Source: an uncultured Ruminococcus sp.
GTDB taxonomy: Bacteria > Bacillota > Clostridia > Oscillospirales > Ruminococcaceae
Length of the DNA: 36,439 nt
Reading direction: 5' to 3'
NCBI GenBank assembly: GCA_946413815.1
Contig: CAMKMD010000042.1
Location: 1-36,439, forward strand
Part shown: positions 16,499 to 23,674 of the stretch, piece after piece
Position numbering within the stretch: the stretch's first letter is position 1
Layout of the letters: each line of letters begins with the position of its first letter
Notes under the pieces: model-generated
The model's database searches: none
What the model was told of the DNA's origin: nothing
The model's input: the letters and a program-made list of their open reading frames with translations, nothing else
Program-made: the position numbers and the translations under genes

Positions 16499-16597
16499 CT
16501 GAAATTTCAGTCGAGCCGAATACTCAGCCCCACACTAAAATTATAGCGCACTTTCGGGGTGAAAGTCTATTCGCAGTGCGCATGAACTTGAGTGCGC
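16499..16597 (-). promoter_or_regulatory. Promoter region with palindromic operator candidates
   Basis: Minus-strand TATAAT lies at 16545-16540; the -35 is weak (TAGACT, 19-bp spacer). GCGCACT (16546-16552) abuts it and is inverted at 16575-16581 (AGTGCGC), with a further direct copy at 16591-16597. A separate 12-bp palindrome, CTGAAATTTCAG, lies at 16499-16510, just before the start of the 116-residue gene. Confidence 0.5.
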
Positions 16598-16681
16598 CAT
16601 AAAACTTTTCTTATCGTGAAATTGTTATGGGGAAAATAAAAAGCTGCGGAGCGGAGAACGCTCACACAGCTTGTAACAGGA

Positions 16682-17362
16682 TCATAGCATATAACTTATA
16701 GGTTCAAGGTTTTGAGAGAAATAATTCTTTCGTGGTTTAATTGTGATCTTTTTCCCACTCAACTGAATTTCACCATAAGCATCAAGGGCATTAGTTTCAG
16801 GAAGATCTTTCTCTAAAATCACGACATCTTCCAAATCAAACACTCTTAAAAGTGGATAATATCGTCCGTTATCTAAATACCTCAAATACACAACAGCTTT
16901 ATTTTTTGCAGCTCGTTTTTCTTTGAATTTAATAAGCATATTCTTACCCTTTGTTATCGCTTCAGATACACAGGAGTGAATAAATTCATTATCAGATTGA
17001 GGTGTTGAGAAGAACTTTTGCAGTAAATGTTCGACAATTTCTATTACTGATTCAATACATTGAGGAGTTTCAAGTGTATCAAATAATTCTTGACTTATCT
17101 CTGCGTCATAATAACAAAACCAAGAGTGATACTTGTCTTTCCCTCTTTTGGATAATGCAATCTTATCCTCAACCGAACAAGTCGTCAAATTCACATATAA
17201 ATGATTGAAGTCACCCATGGAAAAATCATTCTCTCTTAATTTCATTACTATCCGATGAAGAATAATGTTTAGCTCCCTGTTTGCAAATCCTTGCGGCATA
17301 GAATTGCCTGCAATATTTTCGACCTGACTTCTATACACACGAATATCTTTGATAACATTCAT
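16682..17362 (-). CDS. Hypothetical cargo protein between the two recombinase modules
   Basis: Unrecognised, 226 residues, soluble. Helical N-terminus (residues 1-40, FANRELNIILHRIVMKL), a central helical domain (about 85-150) and a beta-rich C-terminus with a basic strand (GKKITIKPRKNY). No catalytic motif. AGGAGC precedes ATG 17362 by 6-7 bases. It is visibly richer in A+T than tnpX and the mob genes and has its own promoter, so it looks like inserted cargo. Its size and position next to integration genes would fit an immunity, antitoxin or defence factor, but nothing in the sequence proves this. Confidence 0.75.
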   Translation of the reverse strand: MNVIKDIRVYRSQVENIAGNSMPQGFANRELNIILHRIVMKLRENDFSMGDFNHLYVNLTTCSVEDKIALSKRGKDKYHSWFCYYDAEISQELFDTLETPQCIESVIEIVEHLLQKFFSTPQSDNEFIHSCVSEAITKGKNMLIKFKEKRAAKNKAVVYLRYLDNGRYYPLLRVFDLEDVVILEKDLPETNALDAYGEIQLSGKKITIKPRKNYFSQNLEPISYML

Positions 17363-17415
17363 AGCCTGCTCCTATATGTTTATTCTCTTATGAAACACCA
17401 CTAAATTTCTCCTTT

Positions 17416-17445
17416 ATTATATCATATAATAATGTCCAAATGCAA
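17416..17445 (-). promoter_or_regulatory. Promoter of the 226-residue cargo gene
   Basis: Minus strand: TTGCAT (17445-17440), 18-bp spacer, TATAAT (17421-17416), about 54 bases upstream of ATG 17362. Confidence 0.6.
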
Positions 17446-17512
17446 TACTTTATATCTGTGAATTCATTAAATTTTGCTGAATCTTTGTAAAATTGGGCTT
17501 TTTGAAATACCG

Positions 17513-17566
17513 TTGGTAGAAATATAAAATCACAATTTGGATTTTTTCTACCAAATTTTCTACCAA
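17513..17566. repeat. Three TTTCTACCAA repeats near the integrase 3' end: candidate att/arm sites
   Basis: TTTCTACCAA occurs at 17545-17554 and 17557-17566 (direct, 12-bp period) and inverted (TTGGTAGAAA) at 17513-17522. It lies 82 bases beyond the stop of the tyrosine integrase, the usual place for an attachment site. AT-rich flanks fit integrase or Xis binding. Confidence 0.5.
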
Positions 17567-17647
17567 AATCGCTCGTTTTTGCTTTCTTTTTTCTTCCAAT
17601 TGAAATTTCGACATTATATTATATAATATCGAGCTGTGTGATTCTGA

Positions 17648-18901
17648 CTATCCCTCACAGGTGTCATTATTAGTATGTGTGTCATTGGCTTCGGACTTGG
17701 TCTCCGCTCCGCCCAGCACTCTTGCAATGGTATTTGCAGAAGCAATCTTTGCATTATATTCCAGATGACTATACAAGTTCGCTGTGATTGAAAAATTCGA
17801 GTGACCGAGCCATTCCTGAATCGCTTTCATCGGAACATCATTTGCAAGTAAAAGGCTGGCACAGGAATGACGAAGATCATGGAATCTCAGGTGTCTCATA
17901 CCTCTTGACTTGATAATGTATCCAAAATGCGAAGTTAAATAATTAGGCTCAATGATCTTTCCGTCAGGTCTGCGGCAGATAAAACCGTCATACTCAGTGT
18001 CATACTCCTTACCAAAACTCTTCCTGAAATATTCGTCCGTTTTCTTCTTTGCCAAAAGCATTTCTTCAATATGCGGAATAAGCGGAAGTGTTCTTCTGGT
18101 CGAATTAGTTTTCAGTCTGTTTTCAACGTAAAGTCTCTCAACACCGTCATCATCATAGACCTGAATGATCTTTCGCTGAATGGTGATAGTCTTGTTTTGA
18201 AAGTCAATGGCATCCCATCTGAGTCCAAGAATCTCGCATCTTCGCAATCCATAGTAGGCTGCGATATGTACAATAAGTTCAAGCGGATCGCCTTCAAAAA
18301 CCTTAAACAAGTTATTGATCTCGTCCTGATTATAGAACGAGGCTTCATATCTTTCAGCTCTCGGCAGCGTCATTTTATCCATCGGGTGATTCTCAAGGAT
18401 TTCCATTTTTACAGCATATGTAAAGGCTGAATGCAGAGCTAAATAATACTGCTTTATAGATTTTCCTTTCAGACCGCTGTTAAACTTTTTTGTCAGGTAG
18501 TCCTGAATAATGACCCTGTTCATTTCTCCCAAAGTAATATCGGGATACTCTTTATCCAAGTATTCAGTAAACTTCCTTATGATGTTGCGATAACCATTGT
18601 GTGTAGTGCGGGCTATGTCGGGTTTGATTGCTGTGAGCCACATATCGAAATATTCTTTGACAGTCTGCTGTGCCATAGGTGAGCTGTCACTCTTACCATT
18701 CTCGTTCCCGAAGTTCTTTGTAAACTCCTCCACGATCTCATTGACCTTAGCATTCAGCAGTTTCTTTGAACACTTCTCGGGCAGATCGGTCTTTACCCAT
18801 TTACGCTTGCGTTTACCTGCTTTGTCCTTGTAGTCAAAAACAACATACTGTTTGCCGTTCTTCACGGCGGTGATGTACTTAAAAGGCAGACTTGCTTTCA
18901 T
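17648..18901 (-). CDS. int: Tyrosine recombinase/integrase (Tn916-type)
   Basis: 417 residues: N-terminal arm-binding domain (about 5-70), SAM-like core-binding domain (about 78-175) and catalytic domain (about 190-385). Catalytic residues are all present: R220 (YGLRRCE), K264, H341 and R344 (HDLRH), H367 (WLGH) and nucleophile Y377. It integrates and excises DNA through a Holliday intermediate at att sites. GGAGG lies about 9 bases before ATG 18901. The excisionase-like gene lies upstream on the same strand. This is a second, independent integration system besides the serine recombinase 2.4 kb away. Confidence 0.95.
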   Translation of the reverse strand: MKASLPFKYITAVKNGKQYVVFDYKDKAGKRKRKWVKTDLPEKCSKKLLNAKVNEIVEEFTKNFGNENGKSDSSPMAQQTVKEYFDMWLTAIKPDIARTTHNGYRNIIRKFTEYLDKEYPDITLGEMNRVIIQDYLTKKFNSGLKGKSIKQYYLALHSAFTYAVKMEILENHPMDKMTLPRAERYEASFYNQDEINNLFKVFEGDPLELIVHIAAYYGLRRCEILGLRWDAIDFQNKTITIQRKIIQVYDDDGVERLYVENRLKTNSTRRTLPLIPHIEEMLLAKKKTDEYFRKSFGKEYDTEYDGFICRRPDGKIIEPNYLTSHFGYIIKSRGMRHLRFHDLRHSCASLLLANDVPMKAIQEWLGHSNFSITANLYSHLEYNAKIASANTIARVLGGAETKSEANDTHTNNDTCEG

Positions 18902-19014
18902 TTTCTATTCCTCCTGTTGCTGAAAGCGGTAGTCTGACTGTTGACTTCTATATTATATCATGATTTCTCATATAATTCAATAAAGATCTGCCGCTTTCTC
19001 TCTTTTTCAGCGCA

Positions 19015-19251
19015 TTACACCGAGGAATCACCCGATTCTTGTGCGCTTTGCAGAACGAAACTTATTACGGCAGTTTTGGTGATCTTGATGATCCTGCCGC
19101 AAGGTATTCTTTCTATCCGATTGGCTTTTACCAATTGATATACTTTCTTTGTGCTAAGATGTAGCATCTCACTGACTTCCTTTACTGTTACCACATCGGG
19201 ATAGTTTGGGAACATCATTCGATACATATCTTTCGTTTTATTCTTTCGCAT
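19015..19251 (-). CDS. xis: Excisionase-like helix-turn-helix protein
   Basis: 78 residues. The MerR/excisionase-type winged HTH is visible in VTVKEVSEMLHLSTKKVYQLV and ERIPCGRIIKI (about 20-60). Excisionases bend att DNA and bias integrases to excision. ATG 19251 was chosen because GAGGAG lies 6-7 bases before it. The frame stays open 42 codons further upstream (to 19377) and that stretch reads plausibly, so a longer product cannot be excluded. It precedes the integrase by about 110 bases on the same strand. Confidence 0.8.
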   Translation of the reverse strand: MRKNKTKDMYRMMFPNYPDVVTVKEVSEMLHLSTKKVYQLVKANRIERIPCGRIIKITKTAVISFVLQSAQESGDSSV

Positions 19252-19730
19252 GGTTATTCTCCTCTCAGGAAGAAAAAGAAAACAATTCAGCGTTAGTGTT
19301 CCATATTCAGTTTTCAAGATACTGAGTACATCGTCTGCCTGTCGGCAGACAAGTCTGTCGGTTATTTTTATGTCCAAAGATTGATGTACTGTTGGCAGCT
19401 CCTACTCCGAGGAATAGAAGCTCCCGACGGCACATCAGCCGTCTATTAGAAAATAGGAGTAAACATGAAGTCTTGATTGATAAGTACCTCGGAACAGCAG
19501 GTCAGCAAATGGGCATAACTGCCTGCCGTTCCTGATACCAAAACATAGAAAGGAGATTTGAGAAGCATAGCTGAGGCCTTTGTTAGCAAGTCTGATTGTC
19601 AACAGCAGAACTGTAGGTTGATCTCACAGCTCACACCCCTCTACTCTATAACCGAAAAAAACGAAGATTTCCTCATGATTTGAGAGTGTTTTTTCGGCTG
19701 AAAAGAAAAAATCGTTGTTATGCACAAAAA
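19252..19730 (-). other. 479-base leader/intergenic region with several stable hairpins
   Basis: No gene is supported apart from the possible 5' extension of the excisionase frame. Structures seen: a 42-base stem-loop at 19491-19532 (GGAAC/GTTCC, GCAGG/CCTGC and CAG/CTG, with one mismatch and one bulge); GTCTGCC-TGTC-GGCAGAC at 19333-19350; and GACGGC-ACATCA-GCCGTC near 19428-19446. It separates the regulatory genes from xis-int on the same strand, so it could be an attenuating leader. Confidence 0.45.
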
Positions 19731-20150
19731 TCATTCTTCATTTTCGTGCGCTATGATGTACTTCCTAAGCAGTCTCTTTGCTTTGTTGATCCTGTACTCG
19801 ACTTTCTTCGGTGTCAGTGCATATTTATTAGCCAGATACATCATAGATACCGTCTTTTCAGACAGATAATAGTCCCTGATAAGCTGATACTCAAAGGGAT
19901 AGTCCATTCTCATCAGTTCCAATGCTACGGGAAGATAGCAGAGCCTTGCTTCTCTGAGCAGATCAGCCGGAGACAGCTCATCGGCAGGATAATCGGGTAT
20001 CCTGCTAATGTCCTTGTGGTCAAGGTACATAACATCGTGTGCAGCGTCCTGTTCTTCCAGGTAATGCTCCCTCCGCCCCATGCGGTTGTATTCTTTCTCC
20101 ACCTCTCTCGGAACTTCATCACCGAAGTGTGTATACTGAAACTTACTCAT
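19731..20150 (-). CDS. Sigma-70-region-4-like regulatory protein
   Basis: 139 residues. The C-terminal third has a sigma-region-4-like helix-turn-helix (YYLSEKTVSMMYLANKYALT, then PKKVEYRINKAKRLLRKYI). The acidic N-terminal part lacks sigma region 2, so it may be a minimal sigma-like activator as in conjugative transposons. The start at 20150 overlaps the end of the upstream HTH gene by 8 bases and is preceded by AGGCGGG. It could control transcription of the transfer or excision genes (inference). Confidence 0.7.
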   Translation of the reverse strand: MSKFQYTHFGDEVPREVEKEYNRMGRREHYLEEQDAAHDVMYLDHKDISRIPDYPADELSPADLLREARLCYLPVALELMRMDYPFEYQLIRDYYLSEKTVSMMYLANKYALTPKKVEYRINKAKRLLRKYIIAHENEE

Positions 20151-20610
20151 TCCCGCCTGCCCTCTTTTTAGAGATAAGCGGTTCTTTGCCCTCAGCCTTA
20201 ATGCACTCATTAAGTGCTTTGACCGTGTATTTCTCCATAAATGCACAGTTTGCAAGGAAAAGGCGGATTATATCATATCTTGGATCGCTTTTGCGTACCT
20301 TATAGGGAGTCAAGCTGAACAGATATTCCTGCCTAAGAGGGTGAAGCCTGAGTGCTACACAGAGCAATATAAGGTTTTCATAGCCGATTTTCCTCTGGTC
20401 TTTGCAGTAGTAATAAAGACATGACCTCGAAATCCCCGTCAGCAGTGAGATCTGTCCCTGAGTGATACCGCTGTCATCTGAAAATCGCTTCAATGCTTTG
20501 CCGATCGTGTCCGAATCAGGCTCAGGCCCGTGTATGTAACGTTCATAGTCCTCCGGCTCCTCACGTTCCGTGAAGAGCCTTACATAGAGTCCGTCATTGT
20601 TATCGCTCAT
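20143..20610 (-). CDS. Helix-turn-helix transcriptional regulator
   Basis: 155 residues. An XRE-like HTH lies at about 45-90 (LKRFSDDSGITQGQISLLTGI, then SRSCLYYYCK). The C-terminal half is helical and basic and ends next to the sigma-like gene. ATG 20610 has AGGAGA about 8 bases upstream. It forms a two-gene operon with the sigma-like protein behind the promoter at 20816-20844, where a short inverted repeat may be its operator. Confidence 0.75.
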   Translation of the reverse strand: MSDNNDGLYVRLFTEREEPEDYERYIHGPEPDSDTIGKALKRFSDDSGITQGQISLLTGISRSCLYYYCKDQRKIGYENLILLCVALRLHPLRQEYLFSLTPYKVRKSDPRYDIIRLFLANCAFMEKYTVKALNECIKAEGKEPLISKKRAGGNE

Positions 20611-20781
20611 CGGTAAATCTCTCCTTATCGTTGATTTAAGACGAGATTTACGCAAATGAACATAGTTAGCCTGTCATTCGGGCAGTATCCCGTCCGACAA
20701 CCAAACTCTCAGTACCATTTGATTGACCATGTATTCAGTTCAGCTTATTGTGACCGAGATTCCTCTGCGCAGACAGGCACA

Positions 20782-20844
20782 ATAAGTGTTGTAGACTTAT
20801 AACGCTACATCTTCTATTATGCACTATAACCGCCGAAAAATCAA
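20782..20844 (-). promoter_or_regulatory. Promoter and candidate operator of the HTH/sigma-like operon
   Basis: Minus strand: TTGATT (20844-20839), 17-bp spacer, CATAAT (20821-20816). Just downstream, ATAAGT (20782-20787) and ACTTAT (20795-20800) form an inverted repeat placed for autorepression. Confidence 0.5.
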
Positions 20845-21024
20845 ACTTTGCAGTGCCACTCCAAGTGGCATACCCACTTTTCTCTTTTCCTTGATTTTAC
20901 AAGAGAAACGGAGTTTTCCACAAAAAGAAGTCAAAACATAGAGAAGTTCAAAAAGCACCGCAGGCATGGGCAAAATCAGTGTGATAAGCTTCTCCGCCAA
21001 TGCCACATAGGGTGGAATGTTCAT
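20824..21024 (-). CDS. Doubtful small hydrophobic protein
   Basis: 66 codons from ATG 21024. One hydrophobic helix (EKLITLILPMPAVLFELLYVL) and a basic end (SCKIKEKRKVG). A strong GGAAGGAGGG lies about 20 bases upstream, too far for normal use. The 3' end overlaps the promoter region of the HTH operon. It may be a real small membrane protein or chance. Confidence 0.3.
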   Translation of the reverse strand: MNIPPYVALAEKLITLILPMPAVLFELLYVLTSFCGKLRFSCKIKEKRKVGMPLGVALQSLIFRRL

Positions 21025-21058
21025 AGAAATTTTACAATTTATATCCCTCCTTCCGAAT

Positions 21059-21211
21059 TTACAGACAGAAAAAGGGCGGCCTGAACTGCTCAGACCGCCC
21101 GGATAACTCATTCATCATCGGATATTTCCCCTCAGACTGATTTCTCTTGTGAAGCACAAAACAATGCCCACGGCAATCTTTGCAGATAGCTATGTGTTTG
21201 TTACTGTACAA
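21059..21211 (-). CDS. Small Cys/His-rich protein with TTG start
   Basis: 50 residues. The sequence reads IAICKDCRGHCFVLHKRN, with C-x2-C and further C and H residues like a zinc knuckle. No ATG is available in frame; TTG 21211 follows GGAGGTGG at a distance of 13 bases. An ATG in another frame, closer to that site, gives only an 8-residue peptide, so the site may serve a leader instead. The last codons overlap a GGGCGG/CCGCCC hairpin followed on this strand by TTTTT (about 21074-21100), a likely terminator. It lies downstream of the twin promoters at 21312-21406. Function unknown. Confidence 0.45.
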   Translation of the reverse strand: MYSNKHIAICKDCRGHCFVLHKRNQSEGKYPMMNELSGRSEQFRPPFFCL

Positions 21212-21311
21212 CTCATCTTGACCACCTCCAAGAACAAAATCATTTGCTTCTCATGTCTTGCTCGGAACTGATATGATCTCACAAAAGCATAGAGTTTTTC
21301 TGTCTGCTATC

Positions 21312-21348
21312 ATTATAACAAAGCAGGTGGACAAAATTTTCACTTCTG
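21312..21348 (-). promoter_or_regulatory. Twin promoter, downstream copy
   Basis: Minus strand: a 19-base box, CAGAAGTGAAAATTTTGTC (21348-21330), 12 bases, then TATAAT (21317-21312) with an extended -10 (TGT). No consensus -35. It has the same layout as the copy 58 bp upstream. Confidence 0.6.
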
Positions 21349-21369
21349 ACCGATTATTCCTAAAATTTT

Positions 21370-21406
21370 ATTATACCATTTCAGATAGACAAAATTTGTA
21401 CTTCTG
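21370..21406 (-). promoter_or_regulatory. Twin promoter, upstream copy
   Basis: Minus strand: CAGAAGTACAAATTTTGTC (21406-21388), 12 bases, TATAAT (21375-21370), extended -10 (TGG). The box matches the other copy at 17 of 19 positions. Box, gap and -10 have identical spacing in both, exactly 58 bp apart. Confidence 0.6.
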
Positions 21407-21417
21407 GAAAATGAAAA

Positions 21418-21444
21418 GAGCCGTTGCCTTAATAGCAACAGCTC
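21418..21444 (-). terminator. Intrinsic terminator after the DUF4314-like gene
   Basis: GAGCCGTTGC (21418-21427) pairs with GCAACAGCTC (21435-21444); on the minus strand TTTTCATTTT follows. Confidence 0.8.
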
Positions 21445-21457
21445 CGTCACATCTATA

Positions 21458-21652
21458 TTATCCCGCTGCATCGAACAGGCTCTTGAAGTTCTTCTTTGAG
21501 AACGAAGTCAGCCGTCCATTGCTCACCCATTCTATGAACACATTGTCAAGATCGTCAATGTATAAGACCGTGGCAATGCTGCCAACAGGCACACTGTCAC
21601 TTATCTTCTCTCTGAGCTTGACCTTTGCTCCTGCCGTTACTTCATCTATCAT
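21458..21652 (-). CDS. DUF4314-like small SH3-fold protein
   Basis: 64 residues, basic, beta-rich: AKVKLREKISDSVPVGSIATV, then VLYIDDLDNVFIEWVSNGRL. This matches the DUF4314 layout (KOW/SH3-like barrel, PxGxxGTVxxxDD…v.WDnG), common in conjugative elements, function unknown. AGGAGGTC lies 7 bases before ATG 21652, which decides the start; the frame is open further upstream without a site. Confidence 0.65.
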   Translation of the reverse strand: MIDEVTAGAKVKLREKISDSVPVGSIATVLYIDDLDNVFIEWVSNGRLTSFSKKNFKSLFDAAG

Positions 21653-21794
21653 TGCTATGACCTCCTGAATAAACACACTTGTATTATTATACAACAGCAA
21701 GGCGGGTGTGTCAAGCACCGTTTGTTCAATAATACCTGTTTTCAATTTGTGGTTGCACAGAAGTTGCACGTCAGTTGCAGGGAAACCGAGATTA

Positions 21795-22772
21795 TTATAC
21801 AGCAAACTCAGGATACGCATCGAGCATTTTTCTGACCTCATTCAGATATTCAGCCCTTTCCTTTGCAGGAGCGACCAGCTCAACTCCGTCACCGTACTGC
21901 ATAATCCAGAGGTACAGCTTTCGGTTTATGCCGGCTTTCACATTTATCAGAACGTATTCCTCATTTTCGTCAGGACGGACGTGAGCCAGATCACCGAAAT
22001 TCTCAACCATTTCATCGAGCAGATACCGCTTCACCCTCAACGTTATGTATTCATAGTAGTCGGGAGAAAACATATCCGTCACAAAGGCATTGACTTTTTC
22101 TTCCTTTGGGAGCTGAACTTCGGAAACCTCACCGCCCTTAATGTCCTTCATGCGGTCAACACGGTACGTTCTCCATTTGCCGTCAGCTTCATTGAAACAT
22201 TTCAGGTAGAAGTGTTCGTGGAAGTATATCACGCTTACGGGGATTATCTCTCTCCGCTTGTAGTAATACTGCATCTGCTTTTTGGTATCTATCTTGCCGT
22301 ACTCAAAGTTTATTTTTCTCCTGTCAGCGATAAGGCTGTGTATCACATCAAGATTATGGATAAGGTCAAGGCTGTTTGAGCATCGGTCATTGAGCGTTAC
22401 CCTGCTGATGAGCTGTCTGATCTCGGCATCGGAACACAAGCCCTCAAACTTATGGATAAGCGACTTCTTCTGAGCCGAACTGAGGAACTTGTTTATAGAG
22501 ATCGAATCGACGATAAAACGTATCTCATTAAAGGTGATACTGTTGTCAAGCAAGGCATAGTAAGCAGTGCCGTGTTCACGGGTAACTCTCACGATATTGT
22601 TGCCCATACTTGTCAGCCTGTCAAGGTCACGGCGGATAGTGACCTCAGCGACACGTTTCAGATTGGTTACTTCGCACAGATGATCCTGAATATCCTTGAT
22701 AGACACATACCGATTCTTGTCGGTAAATCTTGATAGGTAATCTATGATGAATATAATTCGTTCCTGGTCCAT
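21795..22772 (-). CDS. WYL-domain transcriptional regulator
   Basis: 325 residues. An N-terminal winged HTH (about 1-75, SIKDIQDHL, then VAEVTIRRDLDRL) precedes a WYL domain at about 140-220 (IIPVSVIYFHEHFYLKCFNE, then TYRVDRMKDI) and a WYL C-terminal extension. WYL proteins sense nucleotides or other ligands and often control defence or mobile-element genes. ATG 22772 is chosen because GGGAGG lies 5 bases before it; an in-frame GTG five codons upstream lacks a site. It is upstream of the DUF4314-like gene on the same strand and 500 bases from oriT. It is a candidate ligand for the twin boxes at 21330-21406 (inference). Confidence 0.9.
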   Translation of the reverse strand: MDQERIIFIIDYLSRFTDKNRYVSIKDIQDHLCEVTNLKRVAEVTIRRDLDRLTSMGNNIVRVTREHGTAYYALLDNSITFNEIRFIVDSISINKFLSSAQKKSLIHKFEGLCSDAEIRQLISRVTLNDRCSNSLDLIHNLDVIHSLIADRRKINFEYGKIDTKKQMQYYYKRREIIPVSVIYFHEHFYLKCFNEADGKWRTYRVDRMKDIKGGEVSEVQLPKEEKVNAFVTDMFSPDYYEYITLRVKRYLLDEMVENFGDLAHVRPDENEEYVLINVKAGINRKLYLWIMQYGDGVELVAPAKERAEYLNEVRKMLDAYPEFAV

Positions 22773-22800
22773 TTTATCCTCCCACACATATTTTAAGAAA

Positions 22801-22831
22801 TCCCTGCTCTGTCACTCCGTCAGAACAGGGA
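22801..22831. terminator. Stem-loop at the head of the WYL gene
   Basis: TCCCTGCTCTG (22801-22811) pairs with CAGAACAGGGA (22821-22831) with one mismatch. T-rich sequence follows on both strands. It lies only 29 bases upstream of ATG 22772, so it may act on a leftward transcript as a leader hairpin or terminate rightward transcripts. Confidence 0.45.
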
Positions 22832-23049
22832 TCTTTCTGTTTCCTGTTTAGTTTTTTCTTTCAGCAGACTGTCGCAAAACCGCTGTAATTATTATACCAA
22901 ATCTGCCGTTCAACATCAATCCGCTTCGGAATATCTAAGTATAACGTTCTGGACTTTTATAGTATCAGCGATTCCATTTGTAAACATTCTATGAACTTTT
23001 GAGCGTTTCATGGGGAAATCCTCAAATTTTTCGGTTAATAAGTGAAGGG

Positions 23050-23265
23050 GTATAACCTCTGAAATGAACGGAGCATTTCAGAGCCAAGTCGCAATGCTCC
23101 AAACCCTCTACGGAGAGAGGCTGCTTCGAGCTAAAATGCTCAAAGCGAGAAAAATGCTCAGAGAGCATTTTTTCAAACCCAGCAAGCTCGGTATTTTGTG
23201 TCCACAAGAACCCAAAATACACCGCTTGTCAGAGGGACACCCCTAAAACCCCGACTATGCAAAAA
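23050..23265. other. Candidate oriT with AATGCTC repeat cluster
   Basis: Directly upstream of mobC-relaxase. Three inverted repeats: CTCTGAAATG/CATTTCAGAG (23057-23083), AAAAATGCT/AGCATTTTT (23150-23172) and GTATTTTG/CAAAATAC (23191-23220). Heptamer AATGCTC occurs at 23093, 23135 and 23153 and inverted at 23071 and 23163. After the last repeat comes GCTTGTCAGAGGGACACCCC, a plausible nick region for a MOB_P-type relaxase (inference). Confidence 0.65.
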
Positions 23266-23269
23266 GGAG

Positions 23270-23674
23270 ATGAAGAAAACGAGACCAAAAGAGGAATACG
23301 ATACCCGAGATATTATAGAGAAATTTCGGGTGAGTAAAGAAGAAGCGAAACTTATCGAAAACAAGTTCAGAAACAGCGGCTACAAGTCCAAAAGCGACTT
23401 CTTCCGCATTATGATATTTCAAGGGCAAATAATCAAGGTAAGCGATGAATATCTCAGCGATTTCCGCAGAAAGTTTACAAGCGTTTCCAATAACATAAAC
23501 CAGATAGCCTTACGGCTAAATGCTTCAGGCAATATCTATCCCGAAGATATAGCCGAGATTAAGAACGGAGTAAACGAGATTTGGCAACAACTAAGATTTT
23601 TCCGATCACTGCTACTGAAAGTAAAGCCCTCGCCTACATTGCCAGCCCATCCAAGACCTACAACAGAAGATTAG
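23270..23674 (+). CDS. mobC: MobC-like mobilization accessory protein
   Basis: 134 residues. Basic and helical. Residues about 20-60 form a ribbon-helix-helix-like segment (FRVSKEEAKLIENKF, then SGYKSKSDFFRIMI). The MobC core follows (SNNINQIALRLNASGNIYPEDI), with the usual NEIWQQL helix. MobC proteins bind oriT and help the relaxase open it. ATG 23270 is preferred; AAAAGGAG abuts it unusually closely, and an in-frame GTG at 23198 lies inside the oriT repeats. It overlaps the relaxase by 94 bases in another frame. Confidence 0.85.
   Translation: MKKTRPKEEYDTRDIIEKFRVSKEEAKLIENKFRNSGYKSKSDFFRIMIFQGQIIKVSDEYLSDFRRKFTSVSNNINQIALRLNASGNIYPEDIAEIKNGVNEIWQQLRFFRSLLLKVKPSPTLPAHPRPTTED

Noticed and set aside
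23050..23220. Possible CRISPR-like array from the AATGCTC repeats
   Set aside because: The repeats are 7 bases long, irregularly spaced and in both orientations; they fit oriT or iteron structure, not CRISPR.
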